64,000 nucleotides of DNA, from NCBI GenBank assembly GCA_021502835.1, contig JAKFGP010000013.1, positions 62,001 through 126,000 of the forward strand, given 5' to 3'. Source of the stretch: Streptomyces thinghirensis (GTDB lineage Bacteria; Actinomycetota; Actinomycetia; Streptomycetales; Streptomycetaceae). How positions within the stretch are numbered: position 1 is the stretch's first letter; each line of letters starts with the position of its first letter. Below the pieces are notes generated by a model. The model was not told the DNA's origin. It saw only the letters and a program-made list of their open reading frames with translations, and did no database searches. The translations under genes were made by a program, and so were the position numbers. Shown piece by piece: positions 8,828-19,367 of the stretch.

Positions 8828-10122
8828 CTACGCGGGCAGCGACTCGCGGAACCCCGCCGAGATACGGGCCCACGTCGACCTGGATCGAGGCGCCCTGGGT
8901 CCGGCCGTAGCGCTCGACGATGGCGGCGAGGTACGTGCCGTCTCCTCGCATCCGCCGCCGCGGGCAGCTCGGCCTCGCCGTCAGATGATCCGCGCCACCC
9001 ACTGCGCCTGGGCCTCCACCAACCGGGTGATCGCTCCCACGGGACGGACGAGCCCGACGAGGTACAGGCCCGGCCGGTCGGCCGGGACCACCCGTCTGTA
9101 CAGCTCGACCGAGCCGTCCGCCGCCACCGGACAGCCGGCGGGGAGAAGGGGAAGGTCGTGTGGAAGCCGGTGCAGTACACGACCGCGTCCGCCGCCACCC
9201 GCGTGCCGTCGGTGAAGACGACCTCGTCGCCGTCGAAGGAGGCGATCGCGGGCTTTGGGGTCACGGCGCATGCCGATCCGGCTGAGGATCTCGTCCGAGA
9301 GGTCCGTGGCCGACGAGAAGACCTAGGTGGTCGGGCTCGGGCAGGTAGTCCGTCGCCGCCGCGCGACGAGCAGGGCCTCCTCGGCCCACTTGCGCCGCTC
9401 GGCGAAGGACATCTCGTTCCACCAGGGCGCTTCGGCGATCTCGTCCGAGCGACTTCCCGTACAACTGCTTGGGCACGATGTGCAGGCCCCGGCGCACCGA
9501 GAGCACGGTCTCGGCGGCGTGCCGGGACAAGGTCCGCGGCGATGTCCACCGCCGAGGCGCCGAGGCCCACCACGACGACGCGCCGGCCTGCGAAGTCGCC
9601 GCCGTCCGCGGTAGTCGAGGGAGTGCAGAATCGTTCCGGTGAATGATTCGGAACCCGCCGGGAGCGGGTCCGGCAGAGCTGGGTCGGTGGTGGTGTCCCC
9701 GACGCGACGATCACCTGCTCGAACCGCCGCGCCGCCATCGCGCCGTCCGCTTCCCGGCTGACCACCGTCCACATGCCGTCCGCGTCCTGGTCCCCACGGA
9801 GACCACCTCGGTCCGCAGCTCGACGTGGTCGCGCAGGCCGGCCCGGTCGGCGAAGGAGCGCAGATAGGGCGGCACCTGGCCGCGCCGGGGACAAAGCGGA
9901 TATGAGTCCGGCATCGGGAAGTCGGCGTAACCGGTCAGCTGCTTGGCGGTGTTGAGGTGCAGCGACAGGTACCCGGGGGCCCCGCTCGGCCGCCTCCGGC
10001 TGACGCCAGATCCCGCCGACGTCGAGAGCCTTCTCCAGGCAGACGAACCCGATGCCACGCGCCTTCAGGGCGTGGGCCACCGCCAACCCCGACAGACCTG
10101 CACCGATCACACACACACGCAC
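8828..10122 (-). CDS. Flavin-dependent monooxygenase (FMO-like)
   Basis: Single-component FAD/NADPH monooxygenase. It begins [19 protein letters not shown], the FAD-binding GxGxSG Rossmann motif. It continues with [32 protein letters not shown], a second Rossmann motif, and [13 protein letters not shown], the ATG-like motif. Start ATG 10122; stop TAG at 8828-8830 after [11 protein letters not shown]; about 430 residues. The family N-oxidises amines or amino acids. With the neighbouring prenyltransferase the likely substrate is prenylated tryptophan, giving an indole-3-acetaldoxime and then a nitrile (established for the S. coelicolor pair, as I recall; inferred here). It also lies 132 bp downstream of paaK on the same strand. 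Around eight frame changes. Confidence 0.8.
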
Positions 10123-10254
10123 GGGATTTCCCCCAGGACGGACTCAACCTCCCCCGATCATGCAGTGACTGCCCATCCACACCTCTCCGCACACCAGCAC
10201 GAGAGGTGAACAGACGTGTCGGTGCTCACGTTTTCGTCCCTCTGCGGCCGACGG

Positions 10255-11609
10255 TCACGCCTGGCGCAGGTCCTCACCCGGCGGAGCTTGCCCAGTGAGC
10301 GCTCCAGGGTCTCCGGGTCGACGATCTCGACCTCCACGGTGACGCCCACGCCGTCCCTTGACGCCCTGCCGGATCGCGTTGGCGGCGGCCGCGCGCTGCT
10401 CGGGGCCGGCGTCGGGGCGTGCCTCGACCCGTACGGTCATGTGGTCCATGCGACCGCGCTCGGTGAGCTGAATCTGGAAGTGCGGGGCGACGCCGGGCGT
10501 GCGCAGCACGATCTCCTCGATCTGGGTGGGGAAGACGTTCACCCCGCGCAGGATGATCATGTCGTCGCAGCGGCCGGTGACCTTCTGCATCCGGCGGAAG
10601 GCGGGCCGGGCCGTGCCCGGCAGCAGCCGGGACAGGTCGCGGGTGCGGTACCGGATGACCGGGAGCGCCTCCTTGGTGAGTGAGGTGAAGACGATCTCGC
10701 CCTCCTCACCCTCGGTCAGCACGGTGTCGGTGAGCGGGTCGACCACCTCGGGGTAGAAGTGGTCCTCCCACACGTGCAGCCCGTCCTTGGTCTCGACGCA
10801 CTCCTGCGCCACGCCGGGGCCGATCACCTCGGACAGCCCGTATATGTCGACGGCGTGGATGTCCATGCGCTCCTCGATCTCACGGCGCATCTCCTCGGTC
10901 CACGGTTCGGCACCGAAGATGCCGACCTGGAGGGAGGTGGTGCGCGGATCGACACCCTGGCGCTCGAACTCGTCGGAGCAGGGGTGAGCATGTAGGACGG
11001 GGTGACCATGATGATCTCGGGCCGGAAGTCCTGGATGATCTGCACCTGCCGGGCCGTCATGCCGCCAGACGCCGGGATCACCGTGCACCCGGCGCGTTCG
11101 GGCGCCGTAGTGCGCGCCGAGGCTTCCGGTGAACAGCCCGTAGCCGTAGGGAGATGTGCACCTTGGCTGGCCAGGCCGGCCGCCCGCGGCCGGATCGAAC
11201 GGGCGATGACGTCCGCCCACATGGACAGGTCCCTGTCCGTGTAACCGACGACGGTGGCCCGGCCGGGTGGTGCCGCTGGAGGCGTGCACGCGCCGCACGT
11301 CGGCCATCGGGACGGCGAGCTATGCCGAAGGGGTAGGTGTCCCGCAGGTCGGCCTTGGTGGTGAAGGGGAACCTGGACAGGTCCGCGAGGGCCTGCGGCA
11401 GTCGTCGGGCTTCACCTCCCGGCGGCGTCGAACTTCGTCCGGTAGAGCTCCACCGTTCTCGTAGGCGTGCCGCAGCGTCGTGCGCAGCGGTCGAGCTGGA
11501 GCTCCCGAGCTGCTCACGGGGCAGCCGCTCGGCGTCGTCCAGCAGGTCGTGGGGAGGGGCTCCTCGGCGGGGTGCCGGGGCCGTTTCCGGTCGTCGGCCG
11601 GCTGCTCAT
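10255..11609 (-). CDS. paaK: Phenylacetate-CoA ligase
   Basis: AMP-forming ligase that activates phenylacetate to phenylacetyl-CoA, entry step of the paa pathway. Visible: VHASSGTTGRPTVVGYT (the nucleotide-binding Ser/Thr/Gly loop, one indel), YGYGLFTGGLGAHYG, IFGAEPWTEEMR, IYGLSEVIGPGVAQEC, RYRTRDL, TGRCDDMIILRGVNVFPTQIEE and C-terminal LGKLRRV with the catalytic Lys. About 450 residues. The start is ATG 11609 with AGGAG four bases upstream; stop 10255. It follows paaI by ten bases. At least six frame changes, most in the N-terminal third. Confidence 0.92.
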
Positions 11610-11619
11610 CGCGACTCCT

Positions 11620-12107
11620 TCAGTCGTCGTGCCCGGCGTCTCTCGCGCGCCGTAGTGCGTCCCGCATGCTGCGGCTGCGTCCGCGGAACTCCGCGATCAC
11701 CTCTCCGGCGCGCCGCACGGTCACGTCGTAGACGCCGCTGCGGCCGAACCGGGTGCGCGTTCCTCGGCGCTCGCCACGAGTACGTCGCCCTCGCGGGCCG
11801 GCGCGACGAAGACGATGTCGGGGCCCGCCGCCACGGTCACCGGGCCGTGGCTGTTGCACGCGCAGGCGAAGGCGGTGTCGGCGAGCAGGAACAGGTAACC
11901 ACCGTGGGCGATCCGGTGTCCGTTCACCATCGCCGGTGTCACGGTCATCCGGAGCACGGCGCTTCCCCTACCGTGCTGGACCAGCTCGATGCCCAGCCGC
12001 CGGGACGCCTCGTCCGCGGAGAACATCACCTCCGTGGACGTCGGCTCAGCGGCCCGCGACACCCTTCCCACCACGTGGTCCCACCACCTTGTCTCCCGAC
12101 CGACCAT
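11620..12107 (-). CDS. paaI: Hydroxyphenylacetyl-CoA thioesterase PaaI (hotdog fold)
   Basis: Acyl-CoA thioesterase that rescues CoA from dead-end phenylacetyl-CoA derivatives. Hotdog signature: GHRIAHGGYLFLLADTAFACACNSHG with the conserved His-Gly-Gly and Asp, followed by VAAGPDIVFVAPAREGDVLVA. The stop is TGA 11620-11622. The longest start is ATG 12107, but that codon lies inside an operator-like palindrome and has no ribosome-binding site, so translation may begin downstream, for example near 12026 (MFSADEASRR), where a GGAGG occurs very close. One frame change near 11755. First gene of the minus-strand paaI-paaK unit. Confidence 0.88.
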
Positions 12108-12237
12108 TCGGTTAGCGCATAGCGGGGCCCAGTAATCCAGCCGCGCGGTCGCCCTGTCAAGAGTGGTGGTCGGCGAGGGTCCGGGTCTTGCCCGGCACCG
12201 GGAAACACGTCACACTGATACCGAACGAATGGTCGGT
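12099..12237. promoter_or_regulatory. Paired operator-like sites between paaI and paaA
   Basis: ACCGACCATTCGGT (12099-12112) is an inverted repeat with ACCGA/TCGGT arms. ACCGAACGAATGGTCGGT (12220-12237) carries the same core on the opposite strand: its CGAATGGTCGGT is the reverse complement of ACCGACCATTCG in the first. One site covers the possible paaI start, the other lies 15 bp before paaA. TetR-family PaaR repressors of actinobacteria bind ACCG-N-CGGT type sites, so these are good candidates; no paaR gene is in the window. Confidence 0.6.
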
Positions 12238-12252
12238 TGGAAGCTGGTGACG

Positions 12253-13226
12253 ATGACCACGACACACGCCCCGAGGCGCCGCCCCGGACGGGTTGCGGGA
12301 GCACTTCGACGCGACGATCGCGCACGACCAGCGCGTCGAACCGCGCGACTGGATGCCGGACGGCTACCGGAAGACGCTGATCCGGCAGATCGCCCAGCAC
12401 GCCCACTCGGAGATCATCGGCATGCAGCCGGAGGGCGAGTGGATCACCCGCGCGCCGTCGCTGCGCCGCAAGGCGATCCTGTTCGCCAAGGTCCAGGACG
12501 AGGCCGGCCACGGGCTGTACCTGTACTCGGCGGCCGAGACGCTCGGCGCGGACCGCGACGACCTCACCGAGCTTGGATCGAGGCGCCTAGAAGTACTCGT
12601 CGATCTTCAACTACCCGACCCCGAGCTTCGCCGACGTCGGCGTGATCGGCTGGTTCGTGGACGGCGCCGCGATCTGCAACCAGGTACCGCTGTGCCGCAG
12701 CTCTGGCCACGGGCCGTACGCGCGCGCGATGGTGCGCATCTGCAAGGAGGAGTCCTTCCACCAGCGGCAGGGCTACGAGCTGCTGATGACGATGATGCGC
12801 GGCACCGACGCCCAGCGGGAGATGGTCCAGGACGCTGGTGAACCGCTGGTGGTGGCCGTCCCTGATGATGTTCGGCCCGCCCGACGACGCCTCGCCCAAC
12901 TCGGCGCGGTCGATGGCCTGGAAGATCAGGCGGCACAGCAACGACGAACTGCGCCGCCGCTTCGTCGACATGACCGTCCCGCAGGCCGAGAAGCTCGGCG
13001 TCACCCTGCCCGACCCCAGCTGCGCTGGAACGAGGAGACCGGGCACCACGACTTCGGCACCCCGGACTGGGACGAGCTGAGCGCGTCATCAAGGGCGACG
13101 GCCCGTGCAACGAACAGCGGATCCAGCGGCGGAGGACCGCCCACGAGGAGGCGCCTGCGCGAGGCGGCCACCGCCCACGCGCGGCCAAGCAAGCGGCCCG
13201 CACGGCGAAGGGGAGCGGCGGCATGA
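12253..13226 (+). CDS. paaA: Phenylacetyl-CoA epoxidase subunit A
   Basis: Catalytic di-iron subunit of the PaaABCE complex that epoxidises phenylacetyl-CoA. Ferritin-like metal ligands are visible as QDEAGHG and EESFHQ; GDAYSRQ-like changes are not relevant because the Trp/Pro-rich [15 protein letters not shown] segment matches this family. The start is ATG 12253; the stop overlaps paaB in ATGA (13223-13226). About 320 residues. At least five frame changes, one around 12575-12595 where an apparent TAG interrupts the [17 protein letters not shown] region. Operon order is paaABCDE. Confidence 0.93.
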
Positions 13227-13515
13227 GCGCCGAGAAGCAGGGCTGGCCGCTGTACGAGGTGTTCGTGCGCGGCAAGCGCGGCCTCAACCACGTCCACGTC
13301 GGCTCGCTGCACGCCGCCGACGACACGATGGCCCTCACCCACGCCCGCGACCTCTACACCCGCGCAACGAGGGCGTGAGCATCTGGGTCGTGCGCTCCGA
13401 GCACATCGCCGCCTCCACCCGCGACGAGAAGGACCCCTTCTTCGCGCCCAGCGCCGACAAGGTCTACCGCCACCCGACCTTCTACGACATCCCCGACGAC
13501 GTCCCCCACATCTAG
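13223..13515 (+). CDS. paaB: Phenylacetyl-CoA epoxidase subunit B
   Basis: Small structural subunit that bridges the catalytic subunits of the epoxidase. Reads [44 protein letters not shown] and ends [10 protein letters not shown] with TAG at 13513-13515. 97 residues, normal for PaaB. ATGA overlap with paaA. One frame change near 13365 at most; the remainder is clean. Confidence 0.93.
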
Positions 13516-13524
13516 GAGCAGGGC

Positions 13525-14350
13525 ATGAGTGACGACCACGTCTACCTGACCCTGGCCGAGGGACACGGGACGACACCCGCTGGCCTCCACGGGCACCGGC
13601 TTCGAGGACCCGCTGCACGGCGTCGACACCACCGTGCCCGAGGAGTCGACGCCGGTGAACTGGCCGCGGACTGCGTGGCGCTCGCCGACGACGCCCTGGT
13701 CTCGGCGCAGCGGCTCGCCGAGTGGGTCGCGCGCCGGAGCTGGAGGAGGAGGTGGCGCTGGCCAACATCGGCCTCGACCTGCTCGGCCAGGCCCGTCTGC
13801 TCTACTCGCGCGCGGGCCAGGTCGACGGCACCGGCCGCGACGAGGACGCCTACGCCTACTTCCGGGACGCCGGCGACTTCCGCAACGTGACGCTGGCCGA
13901 ACTGCCCGGCGGCGACTTCGCGTTCGCCGTCGTGCGGCTCCCTGGTTCTCTCCAGCTGGCGCCTGGCCCACTTCCAGCGGCTGGCGGCCCACCCCGACCC
14001 GGTCCTCGCGGCGGTCGCGGCGAAGGGCGTCAAGGAACTGACGTACCACCGGCAGTACGCCGCCGAGTGGGTCGTACGCCTGGGTGACGGCACGGACGAG
14101 TCGCACCGCAGGGACGCGCGCGGCGCTGGAGCAGGTCGCCCCGTACCTCGGCGAACTGCACACGCGTACGACGTCCGGGACGAGGTCGCCGACGACCTGC
14201 GCCAGGTCGCCGAGGCGGCCGGACTGCCCCTGCCGGTGTACCGCCCGCTGCCCGGCTCCGGCCGCGCCGGCGAGCACACCGAACATCTGGCGGCCGCTCC
14301 TCGCGGAGTTGCAGGGCGTCGCCCGCGCCCACCCGGAGGCGACATGGTGA
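13525..14350 (+). CDS. paaC: Phenylacetyl-CoA epoxidase subunit C
   Basis: Structural partner of PaaA in the epoxidase, with a degenerate ferritin-like fold. Visible: MSDDHVYLTLAEG, CVALADDALVSAQRLAEW, EEEVALANIGLDLLGQARLLY, NVTLAELPGGDFAFAV, KELTYHRQYAAEWVVRLGDG and the C-terminal LLAELQGVARAHPEATW. Start ATG 13525, nine bases after paaB; TGA at 14348-14350 overlaps the paaD start in ATGGTGA. About 270 residues. At least six frame changes. Confidence 0.92.
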
Positions 14351-14861
14351 CCGGCGGCCCCGCACTCCTGGACGTCCGCCGCGCCCGGCACGTCGCCGAG
14401 CAGGTGCCCGACCCCGAGCTGCCCATGCTGACCCTCGCCGACCTCGGCGTACTGCGCGGCGTCGAGGTGACCGGGGACGGCACCGTGGTCGCGAGCCTCA
14501 CCCCCACCTACTCGGGGTGCCCGGCCATGGCCGAGATGCGGGCGGACGTCGCCGCGCGACTGCGCGACGCGGGGTACGCGCGCGTGGAGATCCGTACGGT
14601 CCTCGACCCGCCGTGGACCACCGACTGGATCACCGAGGCCGGCCGCCGCAAGCTCGCCGAGCACGGCATCGCCCCGCCCGGCGCCGCCCCCGCGGCCCGG
14701 TCTCCCCTCGTCTCCTGTCGCCCACCCGGCCCGCGGTGCCCTGCCCCCGGTGCGGCTCGGCGGAGACCCAGGAGACCTCCCGCTTCGCCGCCACGTCCTG
14801 CAAGGCGCTGTGGCGCTGCCGGGCCTGCCGCGAGCCGTTCGAGTACGTCAAGGAGATCTGA
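14344..14861 (+). CDS. paaD: PaaD, iron-sulfur maturation-like protein of the epoxidase
   Basis: DUF59/SufT-like protein required for the phenylacetyl-CoA epoxidase, probably in metal-centre assembly. N-terminal DUF59 domain: VPDPELPMLTLADLGVLR and PTYSGCPAMAEM with the conserved Cys; DPPWTTDWITEAGRRKL; then a C-terminal zinc-ribbon-like CPRCGS...CRACREPFEYVKEI. About 170 residues. Starts at ATG 14344 overlapping paaC, and its TGA (14859-14861) overlaps the paaE ATG. One frame change near 14705. Confidence 0.92.
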
Positions 14862-15980
14862 TGGCCCCGACCGCCCCGCCTCGGCGACCGCGTCCGCCTC
14901 GGCACCGCCGGTGCGCACCCGCCGCCGTCCCGCCTTCCACCGTCTGCGCGTCGCCGCCGTCCAGCGGCTGTGCGCGGACGCGGCGGCCGTGAGCTTCGAG
15001 ATCCCGGACGAACTGGCCGAGGAGTTCGCCTTCGCCCCGGGACAGTCGCTCACCCTGCGGCGCGAGGTCGACGGCCGGGACGAGCGCCGCTCGTACTCGA
15101 TCTGCGCACCGGCCGGTACGGTCCCGCGCATCGGTGTCCGGGGTGCCGGGCGGCCTGTTCTCGTCGTGGCTGGTGAGCGAGGTGCGCCCGGGCGACACCG
15201 TCGAGGTGATGGCCCCCACCGGCTTCTTCACGCCCGACCTGACCACCCCGGGCCACCACGTGCTGATCGCGGCCGGTTCGGGCATCACGCCCATGGTGTC
15301 CATCGCCGAGTCGGTGCTGGCCGCCGACAACCGCTCGACCGTCACCCTGTTCTACGGCAACCGCCGCACCGACACGGTGATGTTCGCCGACGAACTGGCC
15401 GACCTGAAGGACCTCCACCCGGCCCGCTTCCACCTGGTCCACGTGCTCTCCCGCGAACCCCGCGAGGCCGAGGTGCTCTCCGGCCGCCTGGACGCGGAGC
15501 GGCTCGGCGCTGGTCGACTCCCTGGTGGACGTGGAGAGCGCGGACCACTGGTGGCTGTGCGGCCCGCAGGGGCATGGTCGCCGACGCCCAGCAGGTCCTG
15601 ACCGGCCTCGGCGTCCCGGCGGACCGCGTCCACCGGGAGCTGTTCTACGCCGACGACGAACCCGTGCGGGAGGTCCGCCACGAGGAGGCCGGCCCCGAGG
15701 GACCCGTCAGCGAGGTCACCATCACCCTGGACGGCCGCTCCACGACCTCCCCCCCTCCCGCGAGCGGAGCGTCCTCGACGGCGCCCAGCAGACCCGTCCC
15801 GATTTGCCCTTCGCCTGCAAGGGCGGCGTCTGCGGTACCTGCCGAGCCCTGGTCACGGACGGCAGCGTCGACATGCGCCGCAACTACGCGCTCGAAGCGG
15901 CCGAGGTCGACGCCGGCTACGTCCTGACCTGCCAGTCGTACCCGGTCTCGGAGAAGCTGACCGTGGACTACGACAGCTGA
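14861..15980 (+). CDS. paaE: Phenylacetyl-CoA epoxidase reductase subunit
   Basis: NADPH-dependent ferredoxin reductase that supplies electrons to PaaA. N-terminal FAD domain with RSYSIC; NAD domain with VLIAAGSGITPMVSI and LCGPQGMV; C-terminal plant-type [2Fe-2S] domain with CKGGVCGTCRA and a final Cys in LTCQSYPVS. About 370 residues, normal. Start ATG 14861, stop 15978-15980. At least six frame changes. Last gene of the operon; a weak GCCCGC/GCGGGC inverted repeat follows the stop. Confidence 0.93.
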
Positions 15981-16113
15981 GCCCGCGGCACTCTCCGGTG
16001 AGCGGGCGAACACTATGAACGCAATGATCGAAGGGGTGGCCCCGGCCTCGGCGGGTTCCTAACATCCCGGCTCGCGGCGCAACTTCGCGCCGAGCACGTA
16101 CAGGAGCCGCTTC

Positions 16114-17571
16114 GTGACCACACCTGACGCGTCCACCCGTGTCCCCTGGGCCTCCCACCGCCGACGCCGTCCGGCGGTGGTGGCCGCCGTCCTCGCCGCC
16201 GTCTTCCTCGGCACGCTCGGCAACGTACCGGCCGCTCACGCGCGGTCCGCGTCGCCCGCGCCGACCGCCTGCCCACCCGACCTGGCCGACAAGGCGCGGT
16301 GCTACTCCGGCCAGGACGCGAACGGCGCCCACTACACGATGGCCGTGCCGACTGACTGGAACGGCTCCCTCGTCGTGCACGCCCACGGCGGCCCCGACCT
16401 CGGCGACTCCTCCGACCCGTCCCGCAGCACCGACGACCTGGAGCGCTGGGCGGTGATGGTCGACGAAGGGTACGCGTGGCCGGCTCCGCCTACCGCAGCG
16501 GCTGCTACGGAGCCCGGATGGCGGCCGCCGACACGGAGAACGTCCGCCGCGTGTTCACCGAGCGGTTCGGCCGGCCGGAGCGGACCTACCTCCACGGACA
16601 GTCCTGGGGCGGCAACGTCGCCGCCAAGGTCGCGGAGACCTACGGCGGGCGGCCCGGCGCCTACGACGGAGTTCTGCTGACCAACGGTGTCCTCGGCGGC
16701 GGTTCGCGCGGCTACGACCACCGGGTGGACCTGCGGGCCGTCTACCAGTACTACTGCCACAACCACCCACGCCCGACCGAGCCGCAGTACCCGCTGTGGG
16801 CAGGGCTGCGCCCGGACTCCACCATGATGACGGCCGGACCCGCGCCCGGCTGCAGGAGTGCACCGGGTACGCCTCCAGAACCCGGGGACCGGACCGCGCT
16901 CCAGCAGCGCAACCTCGACGACATCCTCGCGGTCACCCGCATCCCGGAGCGCACCCTGGAGTCGCATCTGAGGTCCGCGACCTTCACGTTCCGGGGACAT
17001 CGTGACGAACCGGCTCGGCGGCCGGAACCCGTGGAGCAACCGGGGTGTGCGGTACTCGGGTTCCCACGACGACAAGGCGCTCAACGCGGGCGTCGAGCGC
17101 TTCGGCCGACCCTTCCGCACGCCGTGACCTTCCTACGACAGCGACCTCACCGGCAGGGTGTCCCTCCCCGTCCTCACGCTGCACGCGATCGACGACCCGA
17201 CGGCCTTCGTGGAGCACGAGGCGGCCTACCGCGCCACTGTCCAGGGCGCCGGCCGGGGCGGCAACCTCGTCCAGACGTTCACGAAGGAGGCCGAGCACAG
17301 TTCGCTGAGCGACTCCGAGTACGCCAACTCCATCTCCGCGCTGGACACCTGGGTGCGCTCCGGCCGCAAGCCGACCCCGCGTTCGGTCGCGGCTTCCTGC
17401 GGCGCCTTCGACGCGACGTACGGCGGCGGTTGCTTCTACGACCCCGGATACCGGCCCGCGCCGTACGCCTCGCGGGTGCGGTCCCGGCCGGGCGGACTCG
17501 GCTGGCCCGCCATGACGGCCGCGCAGGAGCGGGCGTGGAGCCGGATCGACGGTGTGGGCATCGCTCCCTAG
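16114..17571 (+). CDS. Secreted alpha/beta hydrolase
   Basis: Extracellular serine hydrolase. N-terminal Arg-rich n-region, hydrophobic AAVLAAVFLGTLG core and AHA cleavage site form a signal peptide. Then VHAHGGPDLGD, which fits an oxyanion segment, and HGQSWGGNVAAKVA, the nucleophile elbow G-x-S-x-G. VLTLHAIDDP supplies the probable acid and EAEHSSLSDSEY the His. About 480 residues. Start GTG 16114 with CAGGAG eight bases upstream. The C-terminal CGAFDATYGGGCFYDPGYRPAPY is a Cys-pair extension not usual in small esterases. Several frame changes. The substrate is unknown; an esterase or peptidase role is possible. Confidence 0.8.
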
Positions 17572-17600
17572 CTCGCGGGAGGTGGGGGCGGCCGACCCGC

Positions 17601-18514
17601 TCAGCCGTTCTCCGCCAGCACCGCCCGGATCACGTGGCGGGCGTTACCGGCCATCGCCGGGTTGGTCTCGCGGTAGTACGGCAGTGCGATCAGCGCCCGG
17701 GAGAGCGTCCGTCCGCGGCCCCGCCGCCAGGCCGCGTCGTCCACGCCGAGCGCCTCGCGGAAGACCTCCCTCGCGCCGGCCGGCAGCAGATTCCAGGCCG
17801 GGAAGAGGTCGCAGGCCGGGTCGCCCACTCCCATGCACCCGAAGTTGATCACCGAGGACAGCCTGCCGCCGCTCACCAGCAGGTTGCCCGGCATCAGGTC
17901 GGCGTGCAGCCAGACCGGCGGTCCGTCCCAGGCCGGGGCCCGCAGCGCGTCCTCCCACACGGCGGCCAGGGCGTCGCAGTCGACACCTTCCTCGGGGAGG
18001 CCACGCAGTTCCTCGATCGCGGACCGGGTCGCCTCGTCGAGCGTGGCGAGCGGACCGCCGCGATGGGCCCGCGGCGCGTCCGGCAGAGTGACGCTCCGCA
18101 TCGCCGCCACGAACCCGGCCAGATCCCGGGCCAGCAGCGCGGGTTCGCTCAGCGCTCCGGCCTCGGGAAGCTCTCCGGGCAGCCACCGGTACACCGACCA
18201 CGGCCACGGATACCCTTCGGCAGGGCCCGCCGTCCCCGAGCACCTCGGGGACGGCGGTGGGCAGCAGGGGCGACAGGCGGGGGCAGCCACTCCCGCTCCG
18301 CCAGCACGTCCCCGGCCCCGCCCTCGATCAACGGCAGCCGTACGACCAGCTCGTCGCCGAGCCGGTACATCGCGCTGACCGTGCCGCCCGACGGAAGCGC
18401 TCGACAGGCAGTCCCGCCCACTGCGGGGAACTGCCCGGCGATGGCGCCGTACGAGACGGTCGTCGAGGGGTGAAGGCCCTGCCGCGTCTGCCCTGCTGAG
18501 CTCATGGGGCTCAT
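17601..18514 (-). CDS. APH/choline-kinase-family phosphotransferase
   Basis: Aminoglycoside-phosphotransferase-like kinase. It shows a YRLGDELVVRLP segment with the Lys-equivalent region, YRWLPGE, and the catalytic Brenner motif WLHADLMPGNLLV. The Mg-binding DFG motif reads VINFGCMGVGDPACDL, so Asp is replaced by Asn; one base change would explain it. About 300 residues. Start ATG 18514 or 18505; stop TGA 17601. Two frame changes in the N-terminal part. Streptomyces carry many such proteins without proven resistance roles. Convergent with the secreted hydrolase (stop 17571). Confidence 0.8.
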
Positions 18515-18581
18515 CCGATCCCCCGACGCCGACGGCCGTCAAACGCTTTCCCCATCGGCGAGGCTGACGGGCCCGGCTCGG

Positions 18582-19161
18582 TCAGACGCCGAACTCCGAC
18601 GGCGACACGCCGAGGGCGGTGCAGGCCTCGCGGATCGCGTACCTGCTCCGACGGCTCGAAGACACCGTCGGCTCCGGCGATGACCATGCCGGTCTGGATG
18701 ACCGCCCGGGCCTCCGCGGGCTTCTTGGCGGCCTTGGCGATCACCTGGAGGGCCTCGCTCTTGCCCAGCTCGAAGTTGGCGACGAGCTTGTCCACGTGCT
18801 GGTTGAAACGCTGGCGGAGCTGGTCGGCCGGGAAGTTCTGCAGGACCTCGTTGGAGACGATCAGCTCCTCCACGCGCTGCCGCTCGGCCGGCTCCACCTG
18901 GCCGTCGGCCGCGGCGACCAGCGCGCACATGGCCATGCTGGCGTCCCGGTAGGCGCCGCTCTTGAGTTCGGTCTTGACCGACGCGAGCTGGGTCTTGAAC
19001 ATCCCGATCAGCTGGGCCTTGGAGCCGCCGGAGGACGAGCCGGGCCGGCCGGATCCCTGGTGCCCCTGATGTCCCTGCGGGCCCTGCCCGGGTCCGCTCG
19101 CTCCCCGAGTGCCCTGGGACTGCTGGAAGGTCTTGGCCTGGTCCTTGATCTTGTCCCACAT
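18582..19161 (-). CDS. TerB-like tellurite-resistance-family protein
   Basis: Cytosolic protein of about 190 residues. The N-terminal 60 residues are low-complexity (Gly/Gln/His/Ser-rich with GHQGHQG), followed by a TerB domain: AMCALVAAADGQVEPAERQRV, FELGKSEALQVIAKAA and VIAGADGVFEPSEQQVIREA, the paired acidic loops (AADGxxxxxE) that bind metal. Start ATG 19161 (MWDKIKDQAKTFQQSQG), stop 18582-18584. One frame change near 18650. No other ter genes adjoin; stand-alone TerB proteins are common in Streptomyces. A stress or calcium-linked role is inference. Confidence 0.85.
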
Positions 19162-19367
19162 CGCCACTCGTGCCACCTCGGCTTCTGTTGCTGCTGCGTA
19201 GTCCGTCTTGGTCCTCGGCCGCGATTTCTCGCGGCTATCAGGATGAACGCACCCGTGGGCCGCTCGGTTCCCGAAAGGCAAAGGCCGGGCAAAGTGTCTC
19301 ACGGTGGCGTAGTAGGCTGCGCGACCAGGAGTTGACGGTCGGTCGGATGGGGTGGGGGGCGTGACGT

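Noticed and set aside
16114..17571. Calling the secreted alpha/beta hydrolase a tripeptidyl aminopeptidase
   Set aside because: The nucleophile elbow fits, but the cap-domain features that define that family are not visible through the frame breaks.
18582..19161. A tellurite-resistance (ter) gene cluster
   Set aside because: Only a lone TerB-domain protein is present; no TerA, TerC, TerD or TerZ neighbour.
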